Positions 63,454 to 64,000 of a DNA stretch of 64,000 nt are shown here, piece after piece. The notes under the pieces were generated by a model, which did not search any database, had not been told where the DNA came from, and was given only the letters and a program-made list of their open reading frames with translations. The stretch comes from Cellulomonas chengniuliangii (GTDB taxonomy: Bacteria; Actinomycetota; Actinomycetes; Actinomycetales; Cellulomonadaceae): contig NZ_CP101988.1 in the NCBI RefSeq assembly GCF_024508335.1, positions 2,852,001 through 2,916,000 on the forward strand, read 5' to 3'. Numbering within the stretch: the first letter of the stretch is position 1; each line of letters begins with the position of its first letter. The position numbers and the translations under genes are program-made.

Positions 63454-63490
63454 GATGGCCCCGAAGGTCCTGAAGACCATCGGGGCCATC
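63454..63490 (-). terminator. Terminator hairpin after rpsI
   Basis: A 16-bp inverted repeat with one mismatch (63454-63469 with 63475-63490) and a 5-nt loop lies between the rpsI stop and the glmM start. It has no T-tract. Confidence 0.7.
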
Positions 63491-63507
63491 GGGCCTCGGC
63501 TGAGAGA

Positions 63508-63996
63508 TCAGCGCTTGGAGTACTGCGGAGCCTTGCGGGCCTTCTTGAGACCAGCCTTCTTGCGCTCGACGACGCGGGCGTCACGAGTCAGGAAGCCGGC
63601 CTTCTTGAGCGGCGCGCGGTTCGCGTCCTCGTCGATCACGTTCAGCGCACGGGCGATGCCCAGGCGCAGCGCGCCGGCCTGGCCGCTCACGCCGCCGCCG
63701 GTGATGCGGGCGATGACGTCGAAGCGACCCTCGACGTCGACCAGCTTCAGCGGGGAGTTGACGAGCTGCTGGTGCACCTTGTTCGGGAAGTACTCCTCGA
63801 GGGTGCGGCCGTTGATCTTCCACGTGCCGGTGCCGGGCACCAGGCGAACGCGGGCGATCGCCTCCTTGCGGCGGCCCAGGGCCTGCCCGGGGGCCGTGAT
63901 GCTCTGGCCACGGCCCACGGGGGCCGACGTCTCAGAGGTGTAGCTGGTGGGCGTGTCGTCGCCCTCAAGGTCGATGTCGACCGTGGTCTCGGCCAC
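63508..63996 (-). CDS. rpsI: 30S ribosomal protein S9
   Basis: S9 contacts the P-site tRNA through its C-terminal tail. The 162-residue protein has the core [30 protein letters not shown], the [16 protein letters not shown] segment and the basic tail [17 protein letters not shown]. An acidic N-terminal leader of about 38 residues ([14 protein letters not shown]) is typical of actinobacterial S9. The GTG at 63996 overlaps a TAG at 63998-63996, which would be the stop of rplM just outside the window. rplM-rpsI-glmM is a familiar order. Confidence 0.96.
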   Translation of the reverse strand: MAETTVDIDLEGDDTPTSYTSETSAPVGRGQSITAPGQALGRRKEAIARVRLVPGTGTWKINGRTLEEYFPNKVHQQLVNSPLKLVDVEGRFDVIARITGGGVSGQAGALRLGIARALNVIDEDANRAPLKKAGFLTRDARVVERKKAGLKKARKAPQYSKR

Positions 63997-64000
63997 TAGT

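Overview
The window is chromosomal DNA of very high G+C content with dense coding and many GTG starts. Several markers point to Actinomycetota: two WhiB/BldM-type regulators, a PspC-type envelope system, F420-type chemistry and guaB/guaB3. The secreted GH6 cellulase with a CBM2, together with a phosphoketolase-Pta-AckA operon, suggests a cellulolytic, facultatively fermentative relative of Cellulomonas. The lineage is inferred from gene content. I saw no tRNA, rRNA, insertion sequence, prophage or CRISPR array.

Layout. 1-4.4 kb: start of purN, a DUF6350 membrane protein and sucCD. 4.6-10.2 kb: a small membrane protein, pcrA, a Cache-domain chemoreceptor and two small membrane proteins. 10.3-14.3 kb: an envelope-stress unit, with a PspC-fused histidine kinase and LuxR-type regulator divergent from a PspC/LiaF-like protein. 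14.4-18.5 kb: a small membrane protein, the GH6-CBM2 cellulase and a membrane GGDEF protein. 18.5-26.5 kb: guaA, a DUF3817 protein, a strongly asymmetric heterodimeric ABC exporter, a GNAT enzyme, ArfB and SURF1. 26.9-32.8 kb: xfp-pta-ackA, converting sugar phosphates to acetate and ATP. 32.8-40.4 kb: succinic semialdehyde dehydrogenase, guaB3, a PfpI protein, a DEDDh exonuclease, an XRE-MurA fusion and guaB. 40.5-43.4 kb: a regulatory knot of bldM-like, merR-like and whiD-like genes followed by groES with a CIRCE operator. 43.5-64 kb: housekeeping genes for tRNA t6A synthesis (tsaD, tsaB, tsaE, rimI), alanine racemase, NAD(P)HX repair, AcpS, GlmS, CoaA, deformylase, GlmM and ribosomal protein S9, with several inserted accessory genes.

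How the parts connect. The cellulase feeds sugars to the phosphoketolase shunt, and sucCD and SURF1 indicate an aerobic TCA cycle and respiratory chain. GlmS, GlmM, alanine racemase and the MurA-like fusion concern peptidoglycan precursors. The most interesting part is 40.5-42.8 kb. The bldM-like gene has a sigma-28/WhiG-type promoter. A MerR-family gene whose B12-type domain appears degenerate lies between bldM and whiD, and the divergent merR and whiD promoters each carry the same 20-bp element across the -35/-10 spacer. A second apparent autoregulatory element, a pair of 21-bp near-palindromes, surrounds the start of the XRE-MurA fusion.

Many genes lack a Shine-Dalgarno sequence and instead have a TANNNT hexamer 5-7 nt before the start codon, suggesting leaderless mRNAs. 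Terminators are long GC-rich hairpins without T-tracts. Positions and motifs were read by eye; promoters, operators and start choices are predictions.
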